A stretch of DNA of 5,087 nucleotides from Dehalococcoidia bacterium (GTDB lineage: Bacteria > Chloroflexota > Dehalococcoidia > E44-bin15): contig SOIC01000181.1 of assembly GCA_004377275.1 (NCBI GenBank), forward strand, positions 1 through 5,087, written 5' to 3'. The position numbers and the translations under genes are program-made. The notes under the pieces are model-generated. The model ran no database searches. It worked only from the letters and a program-made list of their open reading frames with translations, and had not been told where the DNA came from. Position 1 is the stretch's first letter. Every line of letters starts with the position of its first letter. Below are positions 4,731 through 5,087 of the stretch, one piece after another.

Positions 4731-5087
4731 CTCCGGCATTTCAGCAGGGACTCGAGACATATGACCTAACTACGCCATTGGCTGTCTCTACCTATCAAAC
4801 TGAAATAATCCAAGAATGGTTCAGATAGTAGCGATTATTGTATTTAGGTTAGCATTTTATAACTACATTCTTCACGGGCAAGGGTTCTTTAAACAATCCA
4901 GCCAACCATTTGAGCAGGCTAGCCGAAACGGCACGCCTTGTCATCTATTGTGTCCATGCTATCCCAAATGCAACCTCTCTCTAACCGTTTGACCACTTCA
5001 TAAAGCCATAGGCACCGCCCACCTAGCTATCGGTTGTCTATTGTGTTGCAGTCCTGAATATGCTGGACGAGCACATCTCCTTGACCC
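4731..5087. other. non-coding tail, nothing firmly supported
   Basis: No gene, tRNA or terminator is supported on either strand in these last 350 nt. A weak minus-strand promoter-like pair exists: TTGCCC (4876-4881) and TAAAAT (4854-4859), 16 nt apart, but no minus-strand gene follows. TCTATTGTGT occurs twice, near 4951 and 5036. A short + frame at 4853-4981, without a start codon, contains NNPAN, recalling the NPANN of the secreted protein; this may be chance. Confidence 0.5.

Overview
The window looks like a bacterial chromosome segment. It holds a conserved translation cluster in its first 3.2 kb and a mostly non-coding, repeat-rich accessory stretch in the last 1.9 kb. Genes in the first part are all on the + strand: the 3' portion of a tRNA-Val(GAC), thrS (threonyl-tRNA synthetase), infC (IF3), rpmI (L35) and rplT (L20). 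The order thrS-infC-rpmI-rplT is widespread in bacteria; the pheS/pheT genes that often follow are absent here. The ThrRS has no N-terminal TGS domain. From memory this recalls Chloroflexota of the Dehalococcoidia type, and the secreted protein at 4128-4661 also fits a Chloroflexota-like lineage. The taxonomic call is inference, not proof.

The translation cluster is compact. thrS begins within 90 nt of the tRNA CCA end and is separated by 64 nt from infC. infC has no ATG, GTG or TTG that would give a full-length protein; its conserved N-terminus can only be reached from an AUA codon near 1966, in line with the known use of rare start codons in infC for autoregulation. infC overlaps rpmI by 23 nt. 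rplT follows after 87 nt, with a strong Shine-Dalgarno sequence and a TTG start.

From 3155 to 4127 there is about 970 nt with no convincing gene. It contains a weak possible terminator after rplT, a cluster of small hairpins sharing CCGA/TCGG stems that includes two copies of a 22-bp unit (3451-3567), and a dispersed palindromic repeat of the GTCATTGCGAG/GCGAAGCAATC kind (3602-3635). It also contains a good sigma-70-type promoter (3688-3717) with an inverted repeat over its -10, followed about 90 nt later by an intrinsic-terminator-like hairpin (3805-3836). Last comes a leader with an 11-bp perfect long-range inverted repeat (3972-4063).

The only gene in the right half (4128-4661) encodes a 177-residue exported, cysteine-free, acidic protein of unknown function. 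It has an ideal Shine-Dalgarno sequence and ends at a strong UUCG-capped terminator hairpin (4693-4720). The last 350 nt hold no supported gene. The best candidates for something undescribed are the non-coding promoter/RNA/terminator unit, the structured leader of the secreted protein gene, and that protein itself.
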